Positions 41,568 through 55,582 of a stretch of DNA of 64,000 nucleotides are shown piece by piece. Where the stretch lies: NCBI GenBank assembly GCA_037127255.1, contig JBANSL010000003.1:1242501-1306500 (forward strand), read 5' to 3'. Positions within the stretch are counted from its first letter, which is position 1, and every line of letters begins with the position of its first letter. The position numbers were made by a program, and so were the translations under genes. The notes beneath the pieces are model-generated. The model was given only the letters and a program-made list of their open reading frames with translations. It had not been told where the DNA came from and made no database searches. Source of the DNA: Persicaria tinctoria. Lineage: Eukaryota; Streptophyta; Magnoliopsida; Caryophyllales; Polygonaceae.

Positions 41568-42180
41568 CTAGTTTTATTACCCGCGATCTTCGCGGCTTTT
41601 TTATAACTTTAATTTTATTTATATAAAATAACTTTTAATTAATTTAAATAATTTTGAAAATATATAATTCTCACACATGTTTATTTGTGCATATACATAA
41701 ATATCATATGTCATTTTTATAATTAAGGTATTTCAATTAATTATCTTATAACAATGTGTGTGTATGGGTTATGATTATGAAAAGCTATAAAATAAGATTG
41801 GGCTAAATTTTTAATAGATAGATTATGAAGCCTCTTTATTTTAATTAAATATTTAGTTGTACACATGATAAAACACTCGTATACAGGTGAAAGAAAAGAA
41901 AATATTTTGTTTATATTCAAACAAAACATAGTTACATAAAACTAATTATTAATATATAAAAATTGAAGCTATAATCATATTCATTGTCGAGTGTTATAAA
42001 CGTTGGTTTTTATATTCATGCAGTTTTTAATTAAATATACTTTAATATTTGTTTAAACTTTATTTAATTTAGAATTGTTACGTAAAAATATCCTTATCTT
42101 TATGAATCTCTTTGTTTACTATTTTCACCTCTTATATTTTGTTTACTATTTTAATCATGTTAATTTATTTTTTCTACCAA
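41568..42180 (-). mobile_element. Helitron 3' end (minus strand)
   Basis: On the minus strand the hairpin CCGCGA-AGA-TCGCGG (41581-41595) is followed nine bases later by CTAG (41568-41571) and then T, the standard Helitron 3' terminus. A Helitron-like 5' end in the same orientation occurs near 57567-57586 (AATACTAAAACAGAGGCG on the minus strand). These are probably the two ends of one element that later received all insertions in between. Confidence 0.6.
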
Positions 42181-45100
42181 TCTTCTTCTATATAAAATAC
42201 TAAAGCAGAGACCGCTGGCGCGACCTCGCTGCCACGGAATTTTCTGGATTAAACGGGATTATTTTTGCTTACGTGTCATATTCTGGATTAAACGGGATTA
42301 TATTTCTGTCCCACATCAATTAATAGGTCAATATAGTTGGGTAAAAAACTTATCTTTTTTATATATATACTTTTTTAATTTCATCGTTACATATATTATT
42401 TATAAATAACGCATTACCATTTTCAAAGAAGATTTAATGTACGTGTGACTTAATAAATATAGTAGTAAATTGTTATCTTATCTTGGTTTGTTAAGTTTGA
42501 TAACATTTTATAACTTGAATGAAACTTCTTCTTTTTTTATCAAAATGGATTAAGATAGAATTAATTCTTAGCAACAATGAGAAAAGATCGATCTATATAA
42601 TAATCATAGTTGATAAATTGGTTGAATCATCATACGCCAGTATATATCGGCCAAATCTATCTCATATAGTAAATATGAATTAATCGTTTAAAATGAGGGT
42701 TTAACATTTTCAACGTTAAGTATATATATCCATATCTTAGTTTGTTATATAATCTTATAAGACGTACATTTTTTTTTCAAATAAAATTTTAGAAAAGAAA
42801 TATGTATAATCCTATAGTATAAAATATATATGTACCATACCGTAACATATTACGTTAACCTGCACCGTGTCGTTAACATTTTATTTATTGTAAATAAATT
42901 CATATGTAATTAAAAAAATAAATATTTTTTTGTAAATTATCTTTAACATGTTAAAATATAATATATATGCACACCATGCCGTTATGTTAGTTTACCTATA
43001 TAATAGTCCTATATAATATATCTATATAAAAATATATACCATGCCGTAAAATTATATATGTTCAATTATTTTAATTTTTACCATCAAGTTTTGGTCAATA
43101 TATCAAGAAAACATGTGGACTACTTATAGATATATATTACTATAACGAAAATGTTGATAACATTGTCAATTCAAGATCAAACTTATATGAAATTATAGTG
43201 ATAGAGATTTATCGGTCAAAAATAAAAATTTAATTAATAAAATAAGAATTTTACCTCACAAAATCTCTCGAACGACATATAAAGTTATCGATTGCTTTTT
43301 TTTTTAGTTTATTATATATTTTATAATTGATTGAAATGTTTTTTTAAGAGAATTCAAAAAGACTGCTTTAATATTCATGTAAAATATAATAAAAAAATAA
43401 TTTAAATATAATTGATATAAATTAATATAATTTATCTTTTTTGTTCAATGATCTATTCAATGTAATCTTAATTATCACCAATCTATACATCTATTACTCG
43501 CCCTAAATACATCATTATAATCGCACATTAAGAACATTTACCGATTAAATATTGTATAGAATTTAAACATAATAATAAACATAACTGGATAAAATTTTAT
43601 ATTGTGACCTTTAACCATAATCTTAATTGAATAATTAATCGATCCCAATAACCTAAATTAATAATTTTTGAAACATGGTGAAAGTTATAAATGTATGATC
43701 GGTCAAAATAATTGTTAGACAACTCGCTAGATAATTGTGTTAATTTATCATTTGGTTATGTTCAAGTTATAAATGTATGATTTGGTTAAAAATGTTATAT
43801 TTATGATTTGGTTAAAAATTATGTTCAAGTAAAAAAAAACCTATATATGAAATTGTGTTAATTTATCATTATTAAAAATTATGTTATATTCTTGATCAAA
43901 AAAAAATTATGTTATATTAATTTTTAATATAAATATTTAACATCATTTCAAAACCTATCATCAATAGAATCTTTTACCTTGAGTTATTTTACACAATTTT
44001 TTTATACTTCATATCTAACTTAAGAATCTTACCATAATGTAGATAATATGATTTATATGTATATATTACTTATTATAATATTATAAATAAATGATAATTT
44101 GAATAAATTTATAAAAATATATATGAAAATCATAAATAAATAAATTTTAGAAAAATAATTCAAATCAAAGGATTCAAGTTAAAATATACCCTAGATTTTA
44201 AGTCAAAAATATTTCAAAATTTTATAATTTTTTAAAAATAAATGAATTTTAATTTTCATTTATAAAATAATATTTTTGTAAACAATAAATATATTTTTAA
44301 AATAAATATATCACAAGGTTATATTCGAATGATCTAATACTCCCTCCTTTAATAAAAAAACCTCATATTGGTTTTAACACGTTTTTAAAAAAGCTAAAAA
44401 TTGTATAATATATTAGTTTTTAAATACTTTCATACTTATCAATAATAAGTGTGTGTGTGTAAAATACTAAAGTAGAGGCCTGAAATGGCCTATGATGCGA
44501 TTTCACATCCATGGAATTTTTTGGATTAAAATGGGATTATTTTTTCATGTGTCAAATTCTAGATTAAAATGGTATTACCTTTTTTAGCCACATCATTTAA
44601 TAAGTGTATATATATATAGTTAGGTAAAACACTTATCTTTTTAGATCAAATAATCTATCAATTATAACCTTATATTTAGATTATATATAGTAGAGTCTTA
44701 TTTTAAAATAAGACTTTGTTTACTTTCGCAATTTAATAATAAAAAAATAAACATGGATAATTAATATAATAAAATATAATTTATTGAACAACTTACTACG
44801 TATTTTGGAACTTATTAGGAGTTAATATGGGTACATACTACATAATTTATCATTGTATTAAACTATATATTAATATTTGTAAACAAGACCGTAGTTAGGC
44901 AATTGCAAGAATAAAGCATATATTCAAGACACCTTAGATAGTTTATCTATCATTAAAAAAAATTATATCTTTTTTAATTTAAAGAAAATAAATTGATCAA
45001 TCACATTATGAAGAAATATGTGGTAGCAGGTTCAAATAACACATATAACTATTAGAGGAAATTGTAGCAACTAGCCCTTGATTCGAAAATCTTTGCTGAA

Positions 45101-45497
45101 ATAGCAGTTTTTAATCAATATATATATGCTATAAAATTCACGGTAAAAAATTAGACTGCAAAATTTTTCACTTCAGAAAATATCACTTAAACTCATAACT
45201 CATATTAGAATGATTTTATTTTTATGAATTATAAATTAAGCCTTATTAGTTAATTAATAAATTAATCATATATGATCAATCACCAATCTAATTTCTGATA
45301 AAAATATATATTATCCATTGAAAACAATAAGATTAAATTTGAATAATATTTTATCCAATTTTATGTTAACTTTTATAGTAACAATCTAAATTTAATATTA
45401 ATATCGTTTAAAAAGAATAGTAAAAAAAATAACATACGAGAATATAACAGTAAAAAAAATTAACATGCCGTGCAAGAGCACGGGTAACCTATACTAG
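42181..45497 (+). mobile_element. Helitron cluster 1
   Basis: Helitron-like 5' ends at about 42181 (TAAAATACTAAAGCAGAGACC) and 44457 (AAAATACTAAAGTAGAGGCC), both followed by copies of GGATTAAACGGGATTATTTT and ACGTGTCA motifs. A 3' end occurs at 45497: hairpin CCGTGC-AAGA-GCACGG (45468-45483), ten bases, then CTAG (45494-45497) and T. No Rep/helicase coding is seen, so these are non-autonomous. Which 5' end belongs to the 3' end is unclear; about 44457-45497 is the simplest unit. Confidence 0.65.
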
Positions 45498-45499
45498 TA

Positions 45500-48485
45500 A
45501 TATACTAAAACAGAGACCGCTGAAGCGACCTCGCTGCCGCGTAATTTTCTGGATTAAACGGGATTTTTTTTTTGGCCACATCAATTAATAAGTCAATATA
45601 GTTAGGTAAAAACTTATCTTTTTAGGTCAAATAATCTATCAAATATATCCTTATATCTTAATTAGTTTTTTCACTAAATATGTATTCAATTAAAAAAATC
45701 TTATCCGAACTATGTATACACCGGTAGGATTAGAAGAAGCATTGTTATTAGACATTATAAAATTCATTTTCCGTTTTGAAATTCTAAGACTAAATTTTAT
45801 AATACGTGAATACGAAGTTAGTAAAATATGTAAATATTTCAATTACTTGGAGTCTATAGAAGTGATTATTTGTTTTCAAAATTTCACAACTTTTGAAAAT
45901 GATCAAATAATGATAAAATTTGATAAAAGAAATCTATCTCATAATAAGTTGATTAAGAAATTAATACTTCTGATTCTGTCAATGGCGCCAGATCAAAACA
46001 AAGATTGACACAGACGAAGATTTCATATAGGAATACTTGGCTCACAAATTAAAAGCTAATCAGAAAGTTAGGATTATATAAATCCTCGGACTTTTCATTG
46101 TCCTAAATATGATTTCCATATTACATGTATATTTCATATTTGTATTTTAAAGCATGGATTGATTCACATATTCAAGCCAATTAGCTACTCCGTAATATTT
46201 TAGAAATACAAAGACAATGTTGGATTTGTAAGTACTTTGAACTGTGTGCGCTTAAATTAAAGATAAAGGTAATTATATTCTAGAAGTGTGAGTTCAAAAC
46301 ATAATTCTTTTTTAGTTTAAGAATCAAGAGATGCTTGTATCAATTATATTTAAAAAAAATTATATTAATTTATTAAAAAAATACAAAATAACCGATTAAG
46401 ATTTAGATAAAAAAAATAGAATTTTCGTTATATTAATTTATTATATGTAATTATAAGATTTTATAATTAAACAATCTATATCTATCTATATAAATAAATC
46501 TATATAGTCTTATTTTAAAATAAGTGATATAATAAAATATAATTTATCAAACAACTTACTATGTATTTTGGAACTTACGCGTCCACGGAATTTTCTGAAT
46601 TAAAACGGGATTATTTTTGCTTACGTGTCATATTCTGGATTAAAATGGTATTATATTTTTGGGTCGTCACATCAATTAATAAACTAACTATTAGGTAAAA
46701 ATCTTATCTTTTTAGACCAATATATTAAGTGGCTATAAAGCTAAAAAAAGTTAGTTAACATAATCCTCATCTTTTAGGTACGTCAAGCTAATTTAATTAA
46801 ATAGTAAATTCAAGTTATTTTAAAAAAAAATTAATATGTGATCTTTATTATCAGATTGAATTGAACCATATCATTAAATATCGATTAAATACTTATATAT
46901 ATGTGTAACTTACGAACGGATAGAGAATACAAATTAATATGATTAAAGTTAGTAAAACAACGTTTAAAAGGGGAGAACAAAATCATTCTTCAATCACATA
47001 TATTTTAGCCACCTCATACAATTATGGATCCACACTTTCATAAATAATCACGATTAATTCAAATAATAAAATGTTATATATCTTTATTAGTGACTTTTTA
47101 TCTATATCTATATCTATATCTATATTTAAATTTAAAATACTAAAGCAAGTATCTGAAATGGGCTTGGATGCGATTTGGTATCCATAAAATTTTATGGATT
47201 AAAACGGGATTATTTTTTCATATGTGTCATATTCTGAATTAAAATAATATTATCCTTTTGGGACATATCAATTAATAAGCCAATATAGTTAGGTAAAAAA
47301 TTATCCTTTTAGATCAAATAATCTATCCAATATAACCTTATATCCTAATAAAAAAAAGTCCATGTCGTCAAATATGATGAAATATTTTACAAAGGTCCAT
47401 CAAATTTAATGAAATTTTTTTATAAAAGAAATAATATTTTGATTTTTAAAAATTGGTTGGAATATGACCAATTTTATACGTATATTATTTATATGCAAGT
47501 AGTTTAGGAGAACATGATTTAGGTGCAATAATTTTTTATTTTATATTTATATCTTTTTTTATTTTGCATTGAAGATCATAAATATTGACATTGGATCAAC
47601 TTTTTAGTCAATTAGTTTTGGACTTTATGTCCGATTTGTAATGTTAAATAAATTAACCATTGAAAGTGTTCAACAAAACCCCCAAAATAATAATAAACAA
47701 TTATTAAAAAATAAACCCATATCAATATAGTATATAATAATACGTATTTTATAATTTATATCATTGGGGCATATGTTATTATAATTTAACATGGGTACAT
47801 ACTCCATAATTTATCATAGTATTAAACTATATATTAATATTTGAAAATAAGACGGCAGTTAGGTAATTGCAAGATTAAAGTATATATTCAAGATACCGTA
47901 GATAGGTTTTCTTTTTCTATCATTAAAATAAACAAAATTTAATTTTTTTTTATTTAACGAAAATAAATTGATCATTCACATTATGAAGAAATATGTGGCA
48001 ACCAGTTGAAATACACATATAACTATTAGATGAAATTGTAGCAACTAGCCCTTGATCCGAAAATCTTTGCTTAAATACCAATTCTTAATCAATATATATG
48101 CTATAAAATTCACGTTAAAAAATGAGGCTATAAAATTTTCACATCATAAAATATCACATGAACTCATCACTCATATTATAATGATTTTATTTTTATAAAA
48201 TATAAAGTAAGCATTATTAGTTAATTAATTAATCATATATGATCAATTACCAATCTAATTTCCGATAAAAAGATATATCATCCAATGAAAACAATAAGAT
48301 TAAATTTGAATAATATTTTATCCAATTTTATGTTAACTTTTATAGTAACAATCTAAATTTAGTATTAATATCATTTAAAACAACTGTCAAAATTATCAAT
48401 AGTTTTTGTTTTAAAAAATAACAAACGAGAATATAATAGTACAAAAATGAACATGCTGTGCAAGAGCACGGGTAACATATACTAG
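45500..48485 (+). mobile_element. Helitron cluster 2
   Basis: Starts two bases after the previous 3' end with a new 5'-type sequence (ATACTAAAACAGAGACCGCT). Further 5'-like blocks occur near 46576 and 47136. A 3' end lies at 48485: hairpin CTGTGCAAGAGCACGG (48456-48471), then CTAG (48482-48485) and T. The unit 47136-48485 is a full-length relative of 44457-45497, sharing interior blocks such as ttaggtaattgcaag and tagcaactagcccttgat. A 98-codon frame at 45712-46008 has no recognisable features and is probably fortuitous. Confidence 0.65.
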
Positions 48486-49245
48486 TTTATTAGAAATTGT
48501 ATTTTGATGTAATGGTTCAATTCAATTTGAGGATATAGATCGGACCGTGAATAAGTTCTGGTGCGATTCGCTTACGTGTCATTCTCTGGTGCAATTTGGG
48601 CTGGATTTTGTGTCACGTCAATTAATGATGATCCAATAAATTTAAGCCACGTTAGACGATAACCCCATCTATTTATACACGTGTCATCCTATGTGTCCAT
48701 TTTAATTAATGATTAAATTATTTTTTAGTATAAATATTCAACCTCATATCTGAAGTAGTTACAAATCTTATCATATTACCTTAAGTTATTTTATAAATAT
48801 TTTATCTAGAAAAAAAATATAGATTAGATTAATTTATATGAAAAAAATGTTAGATTAGTTTTATCACTTACAAAAATTGATTAAATTATATAGAGAAAAT
48901 CAGTTTTTAAAAGCCAAAATATGCTCGGAATATAAGGTATATTATATTATAATCATTACATATGATTTGTTTTCCAGCAAATAATATATCCAAATGTAAA
49001 GCAATGATTTATGGATTGTATTTATAATATTTTAATATAATGTTCCGTTAATACTCGTAATATTTATCAAAATTAGGGATGGTTTTTTATGCCAGAAATA
49101 TTTCATAATAATAAAAAAATATAGTTATCCATATCTTGATTAATATTTACTTAAAAGATTTATATCACATCTTTTAACATATAATGTTATTAATATACTA
49201 TCATTTAGTTAGACTGCTTTTATACTTTCAAATAGCACTAATCTT
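48486..49245. other. AT-rich DNA, Helitron-related
   Basis: Contains CTGGTGCGATTCGCTTACGTG near 48560, related to a Helitron 5' region and also, inverted, to 57500-57540. It is probably part of the outer Helitron or of another copy. No coding sequence. The last 13 bp (49233-49245) form the left target duplication of LINE-C. Confidence 0.4.
49233..49245. repeat. LINE-C target-site duplication, copy 1
   Basis: tagcactaatctt, exactly repeated at 57426-57438. Confidence 0.85.
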
Positions 49246-49275
49246 TTTCTTTTTTTTTGATGAATAGCCCTTATA

Positions 49276-52200
49276 TTATGTAATCAAAAGATCATCCAGT
49301 ACAATATCAATCAAAGCTTTCGAGAGTTCATCTTCATTGCAATAAGAAATAATAGCATCCGGTCTAGATTGTGCTATATAATGAGCAGCTTGGTTGCCCT
49401 GCCTCCTCACATGACGCCACAAGCAGCAGTAGAAGTCCCTCGCTCGACGAAGCGCCGTCCATAAAAGAATCCCGGCTACCCCTTTCATCGAAACTCCCCT
49501 GCTTAGCTGCTGAACAACTTGGAGGCAATCAGTTTCTATCACCACGTACCTCATGCCGTCGTCTTTTGCAGCTTGAAGAGCCCAGTTCACCGCCTCGGCC
49601 TCGACAACAAGAGGATTCGTTCCTTGCTGAATTCGTTTAGCGTTCGCCCACCTCATCGCACCGAAATCATCCCTCGCAACGATCCCTACTCCGCATCCAT
49701 TCGTAGAGGAGACAGCAGCATCATAGTTAATCTTAACGAAGCCGTCTTCGGGGAGCGACCATCGAACAGACCCCCGTTGTGATTCTGCTGTAGCCTCCGA
49801 CAGGTGAATACCCCCCTGCTCTTTTCCTTAACCCGACAGTGTTCCCAAGCCTCCTCAAACACCCTGCGAGGCTCGATATGGGATCCTTCGAACAGACGCC
49901 TGTTCCTCGCGTGCCACACTCCTGCCACCATATACGCCCACAGCTCCTTCAACCCCTCATCTTTCAGTCCAAGTGCTCTTTCAATCCATTGTTGGCAGTC
50001 CCTCATACCCTTTCCCAGCTTCTTCAGCTCCGGGCTCAGTCCCCACGTTTCTCTTGCCCATCGACAATCAACCAACGCGTGCAACGCGGTCTCATCCTTC
50101 CCGCAGACTTCACACTTTTTGTCCTGTGTGATTTTTTTATCCCATAGGGCCTTCTTGCAAGGTATAATCCCCCGGTATGCTCGCCATACAAAATTCTTAA
50201 CCCGAGGGACAGCTTGCAGCTTCCAAATTTGCTTCCACACACACGTCTGGCCCCTCACATTAGAACAACCCTCTCCTCCCCCATCCTGGAAATGTTTGTC
50301 CATGATCGAGTGATAGGCAAATTTGACGGTGAAGTTCCCATCTTTTGTGTGAAACCAAGCAAGCGAGTCGGGTATGTCATGACTTATCAAATGGATTTTC
50401 AAAATTTCCTCAGCATCGCAAGGGATGAAAGCCGCCCGAACCGCAACCTCATCCCAACAGCCCCTACTCCAATCAATGAAATCAATAACTTGCGTGGAAG
50501 CAGCCCGACAGAGTGGATTAGCGATTACCTTAAAGGAACTTGGCCTTGGGATCCAGCGGTCTTGCCATGCCTCCAACGCAGCACCATTCCCCACCACCCA
50601 GTAAGATACTCCTTCAATCACCTCCCTAGCTCGAATTATACTCCTCCAGGCGTAACTAGGATTGCCCCCTAATGTCGCTTCAAGGAATGAACACCTTGGG
50701 AAGTATCGAGCTTTGAGTAGCCGAACAAGCAATGACTCCGGTTCATGCATAATCCTCCAGCCGAGCTTGGCTAGAAGAGCTAGATTAAATGCCTCCATAT
50801 CTCTAAAACCCATACCCCCTCGCTCCTTTGATAAGCACAATCTCTTCCACGGCAACCAGTGGATTTTCCGCTTGTCATGGCTGTCCCCCCACCAGAAATT
50901 GCACATGAGTTGTTCTAATTCCTTACAAAGATAGCCGGGCAGCAAAAAACAGGACATCATGTACATCGGAATCGCCTGCGCAACCGATTTAAGAAGAACC
51001 TCCTTGCCTGCTTGAGAGAGAGTCTTCTCCTTCCATCCCTTCAACTTTTTCCAAACCTTCTCGCGAACACTAGCAAAGATGACTTTCTTAGATCTCCCAA
51101 TCATAGTCGGTAAGCCCAGATACTTCTCATGCTTCTCGACCTCCACCACCCCTAGTGAGCCCTGAATCTCTTCCCGAAGATCCTCTCCCACATTCCGACT
51201 AAAAGACACCTCTGACTTCGCAAAGTTAATCTGTTGGCCTGACGCTTCTCCATAGACGCGGAGGATTTTGACAATTTCTGAGCTCTGTTGACAGTTAGCC
51301 CTTGCGAATAGAATGTTATCATCGGCAAAAAAGAGATGGGAAACTATAGGTGCTGAAGGTGCGATCTTGACCCCATGCCAACGACCCTCCCTTTCACTTT
51401 GTCTAATCAGCCCAGAGAATGCCTCAGCACACATCAGGAAGAGATAAGGAGACAGTGGATCCCCCTGTCGCAACCCACGATCCGGCACAAACATCCTTGA
51501 CGGAGAACCCCTCATAAGCACAGAGAAAGACACCGATCTGACACACCTCATTACCAGCTTTGTCCAGTCCTCGTGGAATCCGAGCCCTCGCATAGAATGC
51601 TCCAAGAAATCCCAGCTTACCCGATCGTAAGCTTTTGCCATATCCAGCTTGACCGCCATGTACCCCTTCTTTCCTCTCACCCTCTTCTTCATATAATGGA
51701 AGATCTCAAATGCAGACAGCACATTATCCGTAATCAGTCTTCCCGGCACGAACGCACTCTGGTTAGGAGAGATGACCTTACTGAGACAGGCTTTCAAACG
51801 ATTAGTCAAGACTTTTGAGATAACCTTATACAACACATTACACAAGCTAATCGGCCTCAGGTCCTTCATCCTGAACGGATTCTGAACCTTTGGGATTAGG
51901 GCAATGTGAGTGTAATTAAGGTCATCAGGGAAAGGAGCACCGTTAATTATATCCAAGACAAACTGAGTAACGTCGGGCCCCACAATATGCCAGTACCGTT
52001 AGTAGAACAGTGCTGACATACCGTCGGGACCCGGAGCTTTTGTGGGATGCATAGAAAACAGGGCAGATTTTACCTCATCGCCAGAAAACAGACGCAGGAG
52101 CTCCTGGTTATCCTCTTCCGACAGAATGGGGGAGAGACCCAAGTCCTCTGCATCGGGGATCGGATTCAGGTTTGCCTTAAACAAATCCTCAAAATAACTC

Positions 52201-52671
52201 ACAGCAACCTCAGTCATACCCTCCCTGCTTCTCCATTCCATCCCACTTTCATCCACCAGACGTTTGACCTCATTGCGCTTCCTTCTACCGTTAGCCTTCT
52301 CATGAAAGAACCTAGAATTTCTATCGCCCCATCTGAACTTGTTTGCTTTTGCCCTTTGGTACCGCAATATCTCCTCCTCCTCCATTAACTTCTCCTCCTC
52401 CTTTTCCAGCATCCTTCTTCGGTCCACTAGGTCCCCCGACATACCATTCTTCTGCAGATCCCTCAACTGCCCTCTAACTCTCTCCAATTTCCTAAGAATA
52501 TTGCCAAAAGTGACACGATTCCACTCCTTCAGCCCGTCCATGCACCTGGCGACCTTCTCCATCACCCCTTCACCCCTCGCCGCTCCACCTTGTCCTCCCC
52601 AGCCATTTCGCACCACCTCTACACTTCCCTCATGTTCAGCCCATAAAGCTTCAAATCTGGTCGGCCTGGCC
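49276..52671 (-). pseudogene. LINE-C ORF2, downstream part (RT, zinc domain, RNase H)
   Basis: Directly behind the LTR insertion the frame gives ARPTRFEALWAEHEGS, then a linker and reverse transcriptase (KAPGPDGMSALFY, PISLCNVLYKVIS, KLDMAKAYDRVSW, RGLRQGDPLSPYLF, FFADDNILFA), a zinc-binding RVT domain (CEVCGKDETALHALVDC) and RNase H (VEAEAVNWALQAAK, VIETDCLQVV, RRQGNQAAHYIAQ). There is a stop at 51999-52001 (TAA where CAA fits the family), a frame change near 49690-49730 before or within the RNase H start, and the LTR insertion upstream. The 765-codon RT segment is otherwise open. Confidence 0.85.
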
Positions 52672-55577
52672 TGTAAAGGCTCGGATTTTCAAATCCTAAT
52701 TTTTCGGAAAAAAAGAGAACTAAAAATGAAATTTAATCAGTTTGAAAAACTCGTAGAGTGGATTCCGACCTGAATTTAAAATTTTGACGATCGATTTCAT
52801 CCTTTTACCTCGAAAATTCAAAATAATTATCGGATGACAATATCTTTGTCGATTTTAAAATCTAATTGACCGAGAGAGCGAGAGTCGGGGAAATTAACAC
52901 TTGAGAAATAATTACGAGATTCGAAATTCGCGTATTCGGGATTTGTTTTCGGGTATTAATTATCCAATTCAACACTCATCCTCACCTACTCCCTCACCTC
53001 ACCATACCCTTTCAAATCTACCCCCTCTCCCCGTCATTGTTCATTCACATCACCCTTATTACCATCACTTTCATCTACTCCCTCTCCCTCCATTCTCTGG
53101 CTGATCATCACCACCACTGTCACATTCACCATCACCTAAAACCTCCACCGTCACCTCCATTGTCGCCTCCAGCCCACCTCTTTCTCCTTCGTTCTCCTTC
53201 CACCCAAGGACCATCGGCAGCCCTCGACACCTTCTCGGAGTCACCAGCAACATCCGGAGCCACCCAACGCCAACCAGGAGCCGCCCAAGAGCCACCAGCG
53301 GCGCCGACAAGCCACCGAGGCACCATGTCCCCCGTTTGATCGCGAACCAATCTTCCGGTAAGCCGTTCTCACTCGTTTTCGATCGGAATCATCCTCGAGC
53401 TTCACCATCACCCTCATCCATGTCCGATGCAGGTCCGATAAGCCATCGCGAGCCACCGACGACGCCCAGACCTCCGATCGAGATCTCCGAAGTCGCGAAA
53501 TCACCTCGGTGAGCGTTCGAACATCCTTCCTTTTCCTTGGTTCGTCTCAATTCATTTCCGTGTCGTTGGGTGGTCGGAGAGTGCGTGAGATCTGAGTGCG
53601 GGAAGCTTGGGCGAACTCGAGAGCTCTGGCGAGCTCGAGAGCGGGCGGGCGTGAGTGAGCGAGCATCGAGCAGCGGGCGCGAGTCGAGGCTGAGTGAGGA
53701 TGAGAGCGCGAGCGTCGAGCAGTGAGCGAGGAGCGAGGAGCGAGCGCAAGAGGACGGAGACGTCGGAGGCCGGGAGGAGGAGCTGGTTCGCCGGCGGGGA
53801 TGGAGTCTCGAGCAGGACAAAAAGGGCGGGGCAAGATTTTGAAATTGAGAGGAAGAGGAAGACTCGCGTGGCCCACCTCCTTGGTTGTTTTAATTTATTT
53901 GTTTGCCCGGTTTAGGATTAATAATTTTGGGTTCGGTTCGGTTGGATTTAAATGGGTTTGGTTTGGTTCGGTTCGGTTCGGGTTATCCGTTTATTTATTT
54001 AACTAATTAACGGAATTAAAAGTATTATATATATACAATATTATTTGAGGTTTTAAAAGGTAAAATATTGTTTTGGGAGAATTATAAGGTTGGTTTATTA
54101 AATAAAAATGGTTTGAACTTTAGAGAATTTGGAAAAGAATTTCAAGGTCGGAAGATGATTTAATAAATAATTGAAAAAGGGAATTTAGAGAGTATTTTCA
54201 AGGGGTCAGAACCTTTAACTGGTTAATTCGGATTTGAAGCTAACTTGGGAATAAGACGATGATTAATAGCGGGATATTGTGGTGAATTTCATAAGAAATT
54301 AAATGGTTGATATTTATGATGATGATATAATATGCAAATTTGGCTAAGTATGATATATATATATATATAGGGAGTATATTTTTTTTAAAAACTGATGAGT
54401 TGACAAGTTATGATGAATAGTATGAGATAAGAGATGGTTGATCGGGATAGATTGAAAGTATGATTGATTCAAGCTTACTTATCTATCTGCTAATTTGAGC
54501 GAGTAATATATGTGTTTAGAAAGGCTATAGAAGTATACTTAGTATATTCTCGTTATGTGATTAGGTGATATTCTGTGATCGTGACTACTGTGTGCTGGAT
54601 TCTTCTTTTGGTGATCTTCTAGCCAGGTAAGTACCTCCGGGGCTTACTCAGTAACCAGTACCTCCTGCCTGATGTGTCATATAGTATGTAGGTGTTGCAT
54701 ATGCATAAGAGCATGTCATATAGTATCATGCTTAGGAATTGCATTTACGAATGAGCATCCTTATTCTGTATGCGTTTGAATACAGAACGGCCGTTATCTC
54801 TGAGTCCTTGCTAGGGTCATAGGGCCGCCCAGCTTCATCGGGTATTGTCCTCCTCGAGTCATTTATATATATCACGAGATACGAGATGGGCATGAGATAT
54901 GATATGATGATGAGATTTGATATGATTATAGCATCGAACTGGCCAGTCTCCACCTTGTCTGGAAGAGGGGTGGTGGTAAAAGAGGGATATACCGCTTGGT
55001 ATTCTTTGTTAAGGCCTTCCTCAATATCCTGCACATATGAATTAGGAGCACGATAGTGTGGTTTTATTTCAGTACTGCATGAAGGCATCCTTTATTCTAG
55101 GTATAGGCGTATTATATGTCCTCAGCGCGGTCAGAGGACCCGCAGGCGGACTCTTGGCCTGACTTGGTGGTATAGTTTCAGGTACCCGATCTACTACTTG
55201 ATTTTGTGCTGATATGACGGGGTCCATTCGTATGGCGGAGAGTGAGTGTATGAACCCAGACTTCACCAAACTCATGCCTTTTGGATTTCTTCCTATTATA
55301 CTCCGTTTTGACCCGGCTCTGCCGTGGCACTGGCTGTATCGTTTTCAGAACTTCCGCCCTTTGCATGATAAAGGTTTTCGCGCGTTGTAGACTTAGGACA
55401 GGTACAGGGGTTTACCCCGGGGTCTCCAACGGACCTTCCGGGGTTGGGTGCGAAATCCCACTTTAAACTGCGCATCTTCGATTTCAAACCTTCCACCTGT
55501 ACTCGGGGCGCAAGATCCCAACGAGGGGTTTCATCCCTCGAAACGTAACTCGGGAATCATAATCCTGGGCCGTTACA
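52672..55577. mobile_element. Solo LTR (2.9 kb) of a large-LTR retrotransposon
   Basis: Begins TGTAAAGGCTCGG and ends GGGCCGTTACA (TG...CA, with inverted TGTAA/TTACA ends). It is flanked by the 5-bp duplication TGGCC (52667-52671 and 55578-55582). When it is removed, the LINE-C ORF2 frame rejoins exactly. Only one LTR and no internal region are present, so it is a solo LTR left by recombination. Its 3' 290 bp match the LTR fragment at 38824-39115, whose primer-binding site fixes the orientation as plus here. The size and the CGTTACA end suggest a Gypsy-type element. Its GC-rich middle (53580-53800) opens long frames on both strands without protein signatures. Confidence 0.88.
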
Positions 55578-55582
55578 TGGCC

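Noticed and set aside
44338..44360. Another CTCCCTCC-type MITE end
   Set aside because: Only one worn end with no inverted partner or TA pair found nearby.
45712..46008. 98-codon plus-strand frame in the Helitron cluster
   Set aside because: Strongly AT-driven composition (Ile, Phe, Lys, Asn), no motif, and no equivalent frame in the sister Helitron copy. Most likely chance.
53389..53876. Several overlapping long frames on both strands (Ser/Arg/Glu-rich)
   Set aside because: They lie in the GC-rich, low-complexity middle of a solo LTR; frames open on both strands at once are a composition effect.
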